Shown one piece after another: positions 33,910 through 42,122 of a DNA stretch of 64,000 bases. This DNA comes from UMGS1370 sp046957575 (lineage in GTDB: Bacteria; Bacillota; Clostridia; Lachnospirales; Lachnospiraceae), in the NCBI GenBank assembly GCA_046957575.1, contig JBKUOG010000014.1:19810-83809 (forward strand). Reading direction: 5' to 3'. The notes under the pieces are model-generated. The model had not been told where the DNA came from. It was given only the letters and a program-made list of their open reading frames with translations, and made no database searches. How positions within the stretch are numbered: position 1 is the first letter of the stretch; every line of letters starts with the position of its first letter. The position numbers and the translations under genes were made by a program.

Positions 33910-35385
33910 CTATTCCCCGTCCAGTCCCTTCCTGGAGTCTAAAAGATTGTAATCTGTGGTAGCTTCCTCCAGTATGTATTCCAGATATTCTGTCTCCAGA
34001 CTTGGATATCCGTATTCCTGCCACATGGTAAATAGCGGGCTGTCCTTCATTTCATCTGCAATTTCCACTGCTCTTCCCCAATAGTAATAGCACTTGGCAA
34101 TAGCATAAAAATCTGACATTTCTTCCATTTGTTTTTCTGTCAGCACATTGTCTTCTCTTTTGCTCAGCCTGTCATATGCCTGATTATAAAATACCCGTTC
34201 CAGAAATGGTTTCTGATAGGAAGAAAATTTGAGAAGATTTTCATCCTGAATTCCATGAACCCCTGCCCATTTTTCCATGTCAACCACCTGGGTATGATAC
34301 TGAAAACTCCTATCTGTTTCATCAAAATATAAAACGCCGTACTGACATGGCGGTACTGCAAGGGAACTGGTAACAATCTCCCAAACTCCCTCCTTTGCCA
34401 CATCATCCGAATTAGCAAAATGCTGGACATGGAGATGGCCGCTTAAAAACAGCGGTATATTCCCCCAGCCTTCCAGTCTTTCTACAAGAGCCTCGTTATG
34501 TTCTATCGTACAGTCAGCGGAATATATCCTGCTTTCTTCCAACAGATTGTGGTGAGCCACCGGAATCACATTGATTCCTTCCTCAAACGCCTGTTCAAGC
34601 TGGCTGTCTATCCACTCATAAGTATCTGTATCAATCATGCCGCCCACCTGCGCTCCTCCGTCATACTGACAGGTATCCAGCATCAGCATTCTGGTAGAGT
34701 CGCTAATCTCATACATATAGCTTAATGAGTGGGGATCCCTGCTGAGAGCATCATCATATCCCATTGCAAGATAAATCTGCCCGAACTCTTCAGGGCTGGT
34801 CTTCTCTGCCGGATATCTCTGATCTTCCTCAATTCTGGCTGCACTATTGTTATTAATATCGTGGTTTCCGGGAATTACCAATACTGGTATTCCTGCGTTT
34901 TCAATTTTGGCAAGCTTTTCTGCCAGTTCCTGATGACTGGCTTTTTCTCCATTATACGAAAGATCGCCGCTTAAAATCACTGCGTCAGGCCGCTCATTTA
35001 AAACTTCTTCTATAAAAGCATCTGTAATTTCCCAGATATAGTTGGTTACCTTTCCATCTCCATGTTCCATAGAGTGGACAAACCCTGTCCCTCTGTCCGT
35101 CAGATCCGAAGCCAGATAATGAATATCTGTTGCAATAATTAATTTTAACCCTTTTGGCTCTTTTGGCATCTCCTGTTCGGTATTATCGGGAAACGGCGCT
35201 ATCGTCTCCAGCTCCTCTTTGGGAGGTCCTGTCTGAACACTGGCAGTTGTCTCCTGCTCTGCCGGCTCTGTTGCCACTGTTTCATCCGTAAGTGTCAACC
35301 GGCTGCAGCTTGTAACTGCCAGGACTGCTGCTGATGCCAAAACTGCTGTTACCCTTCGTTTCATACTTTTTCCCGCCTCATTCAA
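33910..35385 (-). CDS. Metallophosphoesterase lipoprotein
   Basis: A secreted calcineurin-like phosphoesterase of 491 residues. Signal peptide with lipobox VTSC (Cys about 27), an acidic linker, then metal motifs ATDIHYL, LSGDLSYNGE, IPGNHDIN, VAHHN and LSGHLHVQH. The C-terminal 130 residues are alpha-helical and of unknown role. Its start overlaps the GH18 gene stop by 8 bp, so the two are coupled. The substrate may be a nucleotide or a cell-wall phosphate; not determinable. Confidence 0.85.
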   Translation of the reverse strand: MNEAGKSMKRRVTAVLASAAVLAVTSCSRLTLTDETVATEPAEQETTASVQTGPPKEELETIAPFPDNTEQEMPKEPKGLKLIIATDIHYLASDLTDRGTGFVHSMEHGDGKVTNYIWEITDAFIEEVLNERPDAVILSGDLSYNGEKASHQELAEKLAKIENAGIPVLVIPGNHDINNNSAARIEEDQRYPAEKTSPEEFGQIYLAMGYDDALSRDPHSLSYMYEISDSTRMLMLDTCQYDGGAQVGGMIDTDTYEWIDSQLEQAFEEGINVIPVAHHNLLEESRIYSADCTIEHNEALVERLEGWGNIPLFLSGHLHVQHFANSDDVAKEGVWEIVTSSLAVPPCQYGVLYFDETDRSFQYHTQVVDMEKWAGVHGIQDENLLKFSSYQKPFLERVFYNQAYDRLSKREDNVLTEKQMEEMSDFYAIAKCYYYWGRAVEIADEMKDSPLFTMWQEYGYPSLETEYLEYILEEATTDYNLLDSRKGLDGE

Positions 35386-37033
35386 AAGTTATGATATCCC
35401 ATATGGAAGCCGGTTCAAATCCCAATTTCCAGCATCCCACTCCGCCCAGATCATTGTCGCGGATTACATCCATTTTTAATTTGAGAGATTTCTCTTCTTC
35501 CATCCACAAATACTGAGAACCTCCTTCGATTCCCTTTTCTCCGTAATATTGTCCCAAACTGTCCTGCCAATAAAGTTCTACCTGATTTTCTTCTATCCAT
35601 TTTTGGGCTTTTTCGATTCCCATGGCCTCAGAAGTTATCTCTCCATCCTCTGTCTCTGTCCAGAGTCTGGTATAAAACGGGATTGCATTAATTACTTTTT
35701 CCCTGGGAACGTCTAACAAAGTATTTTCAATTCCTTTTTTCACATAATCTATGGATGCCACACTTCCAGGCTCTCCCCCTGCATAATGCTCATCATACCC
35801 CATGACTATGACATAATCTGCCACTATTCCCTGTTCTTTCCTATCATAGAAGCGGTTATAGGCAGCCGGAACATAATTGTCTACTGATAAAATCAGTCCA
35901 TTATTCCGGCAGGCAGCAGACATTTCCCGGATAAACTGAACATAGTGGGGGCCTGCACTTTCTTTCAAACTTTCAAAATCCAGATTATAGCCGTCAAAAC
36001 CATATTTCTTTGCGTCCGCCATCAGATTATGAATCAGCTTTTTCCTTACAGATGTTTTTGACAACAATACTTCTGACTGCACATCTTTGCTGAAATTGTC
36101 AATGAGCGCCCATACAGAAACACCGGCATCATGGGCTTTTTTTACATATTCTGAATCTGCCAGGCATTTATAATTGCCCTCATTGTCTGTCAATGCAAAC
36201 CAGGTTGGACTGATGACATTCACACCCTTGGTATTGCCGTAGTAACTGTCAAAGGTACTGTTTGCCTCTTTTGTTGTCACCTGATGCCAGGCCAGAACCA
36301 CCTTTTCATCTAATGCCAGCCTGGTATACTCCGGCTCTTCAAAATCACTTTTGGGAGTAATATTCTGTATCTCTCCCAGACGTTTATTTTCAATATAGCC
36401 GATAAATCCATCCTGTGTGCGGACTTTTGACCATTTCTCCATCTGCTCCAGCACTTTTACCTGCGTCCCGGCTTCTGCCCGCGTAATGATAGGACTTTTG
36501 ATGCCTCCTTTTTGACGGATCATACAGTCTTTCTCCACAGATGCCCAGGACTCCGACGCCCATGTATTATTAATAAATACGCGCTTTGCTTCTTTGGTGT
36601 CAAAAGCGCCTATCGCAATATCCGTATAAGCAGCAACCATATTAAGGGACAAAAATACTTCCTGATCCGTTACCCATAATAACGGCTTTCCATCCTCGCC
36701 CACAGTAGTGCTGTCCGCATAACGGATTTCTGTTGGAAGTGCATAAGAAAGAATCTTTTCTCCCTCATCCCAGTAAAAGCGCTTGTTTAAATTGCTGTTT
36801 ACCCATTCTAATGGAAGATAGGTAGTCTCATTGATATACAATCCTCTGGCTTCTGATTTCTCGTCATTCAGAATCAGTGCAACCGCATCTTTTTCCACAT
36901 CAAAAGCATCTGAAGCCTCCATCCATTCATCGGATGGCGTATACCGCTCTATTATCTGAACTCCCATATAACCGGCAGCAATTAATATAAGCAATCCGAT
37001 TGCAATAAACATGGGCAGCAGTCTTCTCATCAT
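35378..37033 (-). CDS. Membrane-anchored GH18 family protein with SH3 domain
   Basis: 551 residues from the ATG at 37033, which lies 8 bases after GGAGG. A signal anchor (about 4-25) is followed by a copper-amine-oxidase-N-like region, an SH3-type domain (about 175-225, AGTQVKVLEQMEKWSKVRTQDG) and the GH18 barrel with FDGYNLDFE near residue 350 (catalytic Glu). Relatives include the spore cortex lytic SleL/YaaH branch, which cleaves N-acetylglucosamine links. It acts outside the membrane. Encoded upstream of the phosphoesterase lipoprotein. Confidence 0.85.
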   Translation of the reverse strand: MMRRLLPMFIAIGLLILIAAGYMGVQIIERYTPSDEWMEASDAFDVEKDAVALILNDEKSEARGLYINETTYLPLEWVNSNLNKRFYWDEGEKILSYALPTEIRYADSTTVGEDGKPLLWVTDQEVFLSLNMVAAYTDIAIGAFDTKEAKRVFINNTWASESWASVEKDCMIRQKGGIKSPIITRAEAGTQVKVLEQMEKWSKVRTQDGFIGYIENKRLGEIQNITPKSDFEEPEYTRLALDEKVVLAWHQVTTKEANSTFDSYYGNTKGVNVISPTWFALTDNEGNYKCLADSEYVKKAHDAGVSVWALIDNFSKDVQSEVLLSKTSVRKKLIHNLMADAKKYGFDGYNLDFESLKESAGPHYVQFIREMSAACRNNGLILSVDNYVPAAYNRFYDRKEQGIVADYVIVMGYDEHYAGGEPGSVASIDYVKKGIENTLLDVPREKVINAIPFYTRLWTETEDGEITSEAMGIEKAQKWIEENQVELYWQDSLGQYYGEKGIEGGSQYLWMEEEKSLKLKMDVIRDNDLGGVGCWKLGFEPASIWDIITFE

Positions 37034-37086
37034 CCCAGCATCCTCCAATACAATAAACTGAATCACTATCTTTCTTAGGAATTATA

Positions 37087-37220
37087 CCATATCAGCAGGA
37101 AAGCACGCGACTGCGAAGCAGGCATTTGTTTTCACCTGATATGGTAACGGCAAAATGTGTTAGCTGCCAAGGGCAGCGGCAGATGTGCGCAGCACAGCTG
37201 CATTTTGGAGTTATTATACC
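37087..37220. repeat. Structured intergenic region with nested inverted repeats
   Basis: ACCATATCAG (37087-37096) and CTGATATGGT (37137-37146) form a perfect 10-bp stem. Immediately after it, CAAAATG and CATTTTG enclose several overlapping GCTGC/GCAGC palindromes (about 37152-37207). No open frame fits. The 279-bp gap holds no gene I can see; it may contain a non-coding RNA or a dispersed palindromic repeat. Confidence 0.5.
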
Positions 37221-37345
37221 ACACCTTATCCCCCAATCCTAATTAAATTTTCATTACAGATCCCTCCCGTCAATTCTGCTGTCAGGCTGAGACGGCATCA
37301 CTGATCGTTCCCTCCCGCTTTACATTTTACTCTGTAATAGCTGCT

Positions 37346-37585
37346 TTAATTTTTTAAGTAGATTCTGTCAAACCGTATTTCCTTAAGACATCCCTCCTCT
37401 GCACCAACATAATCACCCATATAAAAGCCGCCGTCTTCCCTCGTCTCAAAAATCCGGCGCCATTCAGCTTCTGTACTTAGTTTCCCATCAATATAAATAG
37501 GGATTCCCTTGCTGTAATACCTTCTAAGTCCTTCTAAATACCTCTGCTGCTGATGTACCTTTTCTGATTCTTCATCATACCCCAT
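37346..37585 (-). CDS. Small hypothetical protein
   Basis: 79 residues from the ATG at 37585, which follows CAAGGAGG. A charged soluble protein with repeated aromatic residues (RRYYSKGIPIYIDGK; GGFYMGDYVG) and no cysteines; the core looks like a short beta-rich domain. I do not recognise it. It lies about 100 bp downstream of the kinase/ATPase frame on the same strand and could belong to that unit. Confidence 0.65.
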   Translation of the reverse strand: MGYDEESEKVHQQQRYLEGLRRYYSKGIPIYIDGKLSTEAEWRRIFETREDGGFYMGDYVGAEEGCLKEIRFDRIYLKN

Positions 37586-37687
37586 AAAACCTCCTTGCCG
37601 CGTACCCGGCATCCCGCACCAGAAAAACAAGAACCTTACAAGGAGACTTTTTGTGACATACTATAATCCTGTACTGCAGTCCTTATT

Positions 37688-38269
37688 TTATCTAAGCAGA
37701 TGCCCAAATAAGCTGATTGTCTCTTTTGTTACACCATAAGCATCCCATATGCAGGGAACCCGTTCGATAGAAACATTCAGATATTTTTCCGCCTGTTTCC
37801 TGGCATCTTCACTGCCGAATGCGTTCAGATAATGCCATCCTTCTTTTGGCTTTTTTCTCTCTTTTAGTAATGACATGAAAGATTCTGTCTGCCATTCGCA
37901 AAAAGATCCGATAATCAGCTTCTTTTGGCATCGGATTAAATCTGCCCTTCGTCCTTCCTCTTCTCTGCCGCAGTCTAACAAAATGGCCTCATATTCCCCG
38001 CACATACACTGAATCAGCGTCTCGTCATCTGCCTTGGGAAAATAGCTGACTCCAAGGATCCGATATCGGTTTTTTGGCTTTTTTAAGCCCAGACAGATTA
38101 CTCCAAACCGATCAAAATCCCCATGATTGTTCCACTCTAAAACAGCGGTTCGTCTGTTTTTTACCCCTGACAGATAGTTGGCCAGAAGAAGCGTCAGATG
38201 GGTCGCTCCGACCCCGGACCCGGCCCCCAGGATTCCTATGGTCTCTTTTTCAATAAATTCCTTATTTTT
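37688..38269 (-). CDS. P-loop ATPase-like domain in -1 frame of kinase gene (no start codon)
   Basis: From 38269 the minus strand is open for 193 codons in the -1 frame relative to the upstream kinase. The first ATG is at 38005, and there is no ATG, GTG or TTG before it. Yet the upstream 88 codons clearly encode protein: IGILGAGSGVGATHLT is a variant ParA/CpaE-type P-loop, followed by RRTAVLEWNNHGDF and, after the ATG, YEAILLDCG, the strand that normally carries the switch Asp. The P-loop resembles the one at the end of the kinase (TGSAPNIGVTHLA). I infer a fusion made by frameshifting at 38269-38275, or a gene broken by an indel in that homopolymer. Confidence 0.65.
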   Translation of the reverse strand, partial: KNKEFIEKETIGILGAGSGVGATHLTLLLANYLSGVKNRRTAVLEWNNHGDFDRFGVICLGLKKPKNRYRILGVSYFPKADDETLIQCMCGEYEAILLDCGREEEGRRADLIRCQKKLIIGSFCEWQTESFMSLLKERKKPKEGWHYLNAFGSEDARKQAEKYLNVSIERVPCIWDAYGVTKETISLFGHLLR

Positions 38270-39675
38270 AAAAAATTCCTTGCCCTATCATCTCCTTTCT
38301 TTCCAGTCAGCCTGTCCCATAGTTCTCTGTAAAAGCTTTCTGCTTCTCTGCCCGGTCTGGATACCTTTGAAAAATACGGCATAGATACCGTTGCATGCTC
38401 CAGCCCTTTTCCTGGGCAGTGCGGCATAAATCCGGCTTCCAGAAAATTAAACACCAGAATCAGTCCGTCTCCGCCAAGTTCTCCTGCTGCTCTGCTGTTT
38501 TCCGCCTGATTATAGGGCTTTCCGCCGCACACGCACAGCAAATGTTTATGCAGAGAATCCGTCTTTTCATGATCCCGCAGAGCGGTCCGGCGATCCGTCC
38601 CGTAGTCTCTGATGTATACTGGAAAATGCTCTGCCTCGTTCAGCCTGACCTGCGGACCATAATGAGGGAGCAGTCTCCATGGCCCGACATGGCAGATCCC
38701 GCAGCTATCCGGCTCTGCATGGGTATGTTCTGCTAACAGGATTCCATGACCGGACTGATTGCGCTCTTCATAGAGATTGGGGATTCCCCATTTCCAGAGG
38801 CAGGATGACAGGCCCAGTGCCAGATGGGTAACTCCAATATTAGGAGCGCTTCCGGTGATGGACACAATTCGAGTGACATCAGAAGATTCCTGAACTTCCA
38901 CAAACTCTGTATGAAGAAGAGTTTCCAACCGCAGTTTTACCTCCAGAGCCGTCCCCGGCCGTTTGTTTCTGCTCTGTAAGCAGTCTCTCACAATAGTTCC
39001 AAGTTCCCGGCCCAACGCCATGTCCCAATCAATGCAAATCTCCCGCCCTGCGCTTTTGGGCAGTTTTCCGGTCGCCAGATAGAATAGAAGCACACCAATG
39101 GCATATATGTCTGTCCGCTCATCTAATGGTTCTCCTGTATACTGCTCTGGAGCCGCACATCCAGGCGTCCCGAAGCGAACGCTGGTTTCATTTGCCTGCG
39201 TCATATAATCCGCATTTCCAAAGTCTACCAATTTGACGGTGTCATGGCATAAAAGAAGGTTATTCGGCTGTAAATCCAAGTATAAAATGGGGTCTCTTCC
39301 TGCAGAATGCAGGTATTGTACCAGACTGCATATTTGAATCCCGTAACGGACTGCCATGCTTCTGGTGAGATAACCCTGGCGCTGAACCAGAGTCTTTAAA
39401 GATTCTCCTTCAAGAAATTCTTCGATAAGATAGCAATGTGTATTGGTTTCCTCTAAATCGTATATGATAGGGATGGATGGGTGGTGAAGAGTCCGCATAA
39501 TCCGAGCCTCCCGCAGAAACTGCCCGTAACCGGCATCTGACTTAGGCACTTCTTTAATAGCACGATACTCCCCCAGTCCCTCATGTCTTGCCAGATAAAC
39601 AGTCCCGGTCCGCCCTCTCCCGATAATACGGCATAGACGATACTTTCCAAACAGAATGGTGTCCTGAATGTCCAC
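38236..39675 (-). CDS. Ser/Thr protein kinase with C-terminal P-loop-like domain
   Basis: 479 residues in frame 0. An N-terminal eukaryotic-type kinase domain (about 10-255): glycine loop GRGRTGTVYLA, Lys41 in AIKEV, Glu56, catalytic Asp134 in YLDLQPNN (the usual Arg before Asp is Leu, a non-RD kinase), and DFG at 151-153. A second domain begins VSITGSAPNIGVTHLALGL (about 271-289), like a CpaE/TadZ-type ATPase with a degenerate Walker A lacking the Lys. There is no membrane segment. The GTG start directly abuts AAGGAG, so the true start may be a codon or two later. It is divergent from mecA. The last codons contain a slippery heptamer leading into the next frame. Confidence 0.82.
   Translation of the reverse strand: MDIQDTILFGKYRLCRIIGRGRTGTVYLARHEGLGEYRAIKEVPKSDAGYGQFLREARIMRTLHHPSIPIIYDLEETNTHCYLIEEFLEGESLKTLVQRQGYLTRSMAVRYGIQICSLVQYLHSAGRDPILYLDLQPNNLLLCHDTVKLVDFGNADYMTQANETSVRFGTPGCAAPEQYTGEPLDERTDIYAIGVLLFYLATGKLPKSAGREICIDWDMALGRELGTIVRDCLQSRNKRPGTALEVKLRLETLLHTEFVEVQESSDVTRIVSITGSAPNIGVTHLALGLSSCLWKWGIPNLYEERNQSGHGILLAEHTHAEPDSCGICHVGPWRLLPHYGPQVRLNEAEHFPVYIRDYGTDRRTALRDHEKTDSLHKHLLCVCGGKPYNQAENSRAAGELGGDGLILVFNFLEAGFMPHCPGKGLEHATVSMPYFSKVSRPGREAESFYRELWDRLTGKKGDDRARNFLKIRNLLKKRP
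38269..38275 (-). promoter_or_regulatory. Candidate -1 frameshift site (T TTT TTA)
   Basis: In the kinase frame the codons AAT TTT TTA AAA contain the heptamer T TTT TTA, the same slippery sequence used by HIV-1 gag-pol. Purine-rich AAAGGAG and AGGG stretches lie within 20 bases upstream, as in dnaX-type bacterial sites. The frame-0 stop lies 31 bases beyond the heptamer. A GGGTC/GACCC stem can form downstream but at longer spacing than usual. Confidence 0.5.
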
Positions 39676-39896
39676 CTCCTTTTTCTGATGTCATCTCTCA
39701 ATCCCATTATAATATAGCAAATCGGGATATTCAACTAATAGACTTTTTTAGACTTCCAAATTACAACTTTTTTTAATTTTGTTCACATAGTAATTGCCAT
39801 TTGATGATAAAATATAGTATAGTAATAGCAAGATGTCTCCTGTGCGGCAATTGTCCGCCAACCCTTTAAACAGTAAAAGATAGGAAGTGATTTTCC

Positions 39897-40622
39897 ATGA
39901 AAATAGAACGTATTAATGAAAACCAAATCCGCTGTACGCTTACCAGTTTTGACTTGAGTGTACGCAATCTGAATTTAGGCGAACTGGCCTACGGCAGCGA
40001 AAAAGCAAGAAAGCTTTTCCGCGAGATGATTCAAAAGGCATCTAATGAAGTCGGCTTTGAGGCAGAAGATATTCCGCTGATGGTAGAAGCCATTCCGCTT
40101 TCCAACGAAAGCGTTATGTTAGTGATCACAAAAGTAGAAGACCCTGAAGAACTGGATACCCGATTCTCCAAGTTCTCTCCTTTTAATGAAGAGGATTCTT
40201 CTCTTCTCGGCACTCTTGCCACTGAACTTTTAGAAGGTACAGACAGTATCCTGGATCTGCTTCACGAACTGGAGCCTTCCCAGATGGTTTCTGCAGATAA
40301 TTCCAAAAATGCGGAACTTTCGGAATCCGCCCAGACGTTCCGCATTTTTACTTTCCAAAAGCTGGATTTAATCAGCGAAGCGGCCAGAGCTGTAGGCGGA
40401 CAATTCTCCGGCGAGAGCACCCTTTACAAAAAGCCGGAAGAGGGCCCTTACTTTCTGATTCTGAAAAAGCCTGCGGATTCCTCTGATTTTAACAGAATCT
40501 GTAATACCATGGCCGAATACGGCGCAAAAATCCGCCACGATTATGCTACTGAGTCCTATTATGAAGAGCACTACGAAGTATTGATCCGCAGCAATGCCCT
40601 GCAGATCTTAGCTGGTCTGTAA
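39897..40622 (+). CDS. mecA: Adaptor protein MecA
   Basis: A ClpC adaptor of 241 residues. The N-terminal substrate-binding domain (about 1-90, MKIERINENQIRCTLT) is joined by an acidic, Ser-rich linker to the C-terminal ClpC-binding domain (about 145-241, ending near YEVLIRSNALQIL). MecA delivers proteins such as ComK to ClpCP for degradation. It is a single gene ending at a terminator shared with the convergent sulfatase gene. Confidence 0.9.
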   Translation: MKIERINENQIRCTLTSFDLSVRNLNLGELAYGSEKARKLFREMIQKASNEVGFEAEDIPLMVEAIPLSNESVMLVITKVEDPEELDTRFSKFSPFNEEDSSLLGTLATELLEGTDSILDLLHELEPSQMVSADNSKNAELSESAQTFRIFTFQKLDLISEAARAVGGQFSGESTLYKKPEEGPYFLILKKPADSSDFNRICNTMAEYGAKIRHDYATESYYEEHYEVLIRSNALQILAGL

Positions 40623-40644
40623 TCACATCTTCCATTTACATAGG

Positions 40645-40690
40645 AAACAGGCCGGGAATCCAACCATCTGCTTCCCGACCTGTTTCTTGT
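40645..40690. terminator. Bidirectional terminator between mecA and sulfatase
   Basis: AAACAGGCCGGGAA (40645-40658) and TTCCCGACCTGTTT (40672-40685) pair with one mismatch. The flanking sequences end in T on either strand, serving both convergent genes. Confidence 0.8.
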
Positions 40691-40716
40691 GTAATACACT
40701 TTGGCTATATTCTGCT

Positions 40717-42102
40717 TTACTGCTGTGCCAGCAAAAACGGATCATTCAGCCGTTTTAAATATTCCTTTAAAATACTTTCATACTCCTGCGCTTCCGGATC
40801 CAGATACGCAAGTTCTTTTGGGTTCATCTGATAGGGATCCGAAACGTTGTCATACAGCAGTCGTTTGGGTTCTGCTCCCGGCTCACAGCCCAAATCCACA
40901 ATATAGGTATGGGTTTTGGTGCGGATTCCCCGCCATCCAAAGGATTTGGGATTCATTCCTCTTTCCCGGTAGGGATTTACCAGTTCCGGCATTCCGGGGA
41001 ACATACAAAGGTATGCATGTTCTGGTTCTGCTTCCCCTGCGGCTGTCTTTGTAATATAATTTCCCAGCGCTTTTCCCTCTATCGTATCTGGAAGTTTCAC
41101 TCCCAGCAACTGAAGCAGGGTCGGCATGTGATCCTGACTGGCAAAAAGAACGCCGCTTTCTCCGGCTGGAATGCCCGGTCCATGAAAATACAGCGGAATC
41201 CGAATGGACTCTTCATACCAGATGTTCTTTCCATATCTTCCATGAGAACCCATACAGTCTCCATGGTCTGCAGATAAAACAATAATGGTATCTTCCATCA
41301 GGCCGTTTTCCTTCAGATACCCCAAAAGCCGGCCAAAATTCTCATCTAATCCGCTGACAGCAGCAAAATATTCCTGCCTTTTCTTTTGGTACTCCGGGTC
41401 CTCTCTAAAGGCTTTTGGCACATTTTCCCTGAAGGGAATTTCCTTTCCTTCATACAAATCCATATATTTTTCCGGAACCAAATCATATGGGGGATGAGGC
41501 GGGTTCCAGGAAATAAACAGACTGAAGGGCCGGTCTTTATCTCTGTGCTCCAGATAGTCGATTGCTGCGTCTGTCTCAAATTCAGGTGACCATTTTTCAG
41601 AAATAATCATTTCATCGGTATCCCGCCAGTAGTGGGGTTTCAAATGATTATCCATGGCCCCATAGGACAGCCAGTAATCAATGTGGTGACGTCTCTCTCC
41701 CGGCGGCGTATAAGCATCCCAGTATTGTGCTCCTGATGCCGGACGAGCATGGAAATTCTCTTCGCTTCCATCCAGATGCCATTTTCCAATATATGCATTT
41801 TCATAGCCTGCTTCATGAAGAACATCGGAAATCGTTACTTCCTGAGGTCTTAGCATCACCACCTCGTCCAGGCCAATCTTACAATTTGTCCACATCCCGC
41901 AGCTTTGGGGATATTTTCCAGTCAGAAGCGCTGCCCTGTGGGGCGAGCACAATGGATAGGTGCTGACTGCATTGGTGCAGCACATACTTTCTGCTGCAAA
42001 TGCATCCATATTCGGCGTCAGCACCGGATCCTCCCCTGCCGCCCCAACTGCGTGGGCCCGCCACTGATCTGCAAAGATATAAAGCAGATTCTTTGATTTC
42101 AT
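40717..42102 (-). CDS. Cys-type sulfatase
   Basis: An alkaline-phosphatase-fold sulfatase of 461 residues. The maturation motif CSPHR with Cys52 (LCSPHRAALLTGKYP) must be converted to formylglycine by an anaerobic sulfatase-maturating enzyme; none is encoded in this window. Metal-binding stretches IFADQWR and LSADHGDCMGSHG are present. No signal peptide, so it is probably cytoplasmic, acting on imported sulfated saccharides. It is the last gene of the leftward ABC operon. Confidence 0.9.
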   Translation of the reverse strand: MKSKNLLYIFADQWRAHAVGAAGEDPVLTPNMDAFAAESMCCTNAVSTYPLCSPHRAALLTGKYPQSCGMWTNCKIGLDEVVMLRPQEVTISDVLHEAGYENAYIGKWHLDGSEENFHARPASGAQYWDAYTPPGERRHHIDYWLSYGAMDNHLKPHYWRDTDEMIISEKWSPEFETDAAIDYLEHRDKDRPFSLFISWNPPHPPYDLVPEKYMDLYEGKEIPFRENVPKAFREDPEYQKKRQEYFAAVSGLDENFGRLLGYLKENGLMEDTIIVLSADHGDCMGSHGRYGKNIWYEESIRIPLYFHGPGIPAGESGVLFASQDHMPTLLQLLGVKLPDTIEGKALGNYITKTAAGEAEPEHAYLCMFPGMPELVNPYRERGMNPKSFGWRGIRTKTHTYIVDLGCEPGAEPKRLLYDNVSDPYQMNPKELAYLDPEAQEYESILKEYLKRLNDPFLLAQQ

Positions 42103-42122
42103 AAGTCTTTTCTTACCCTCTT

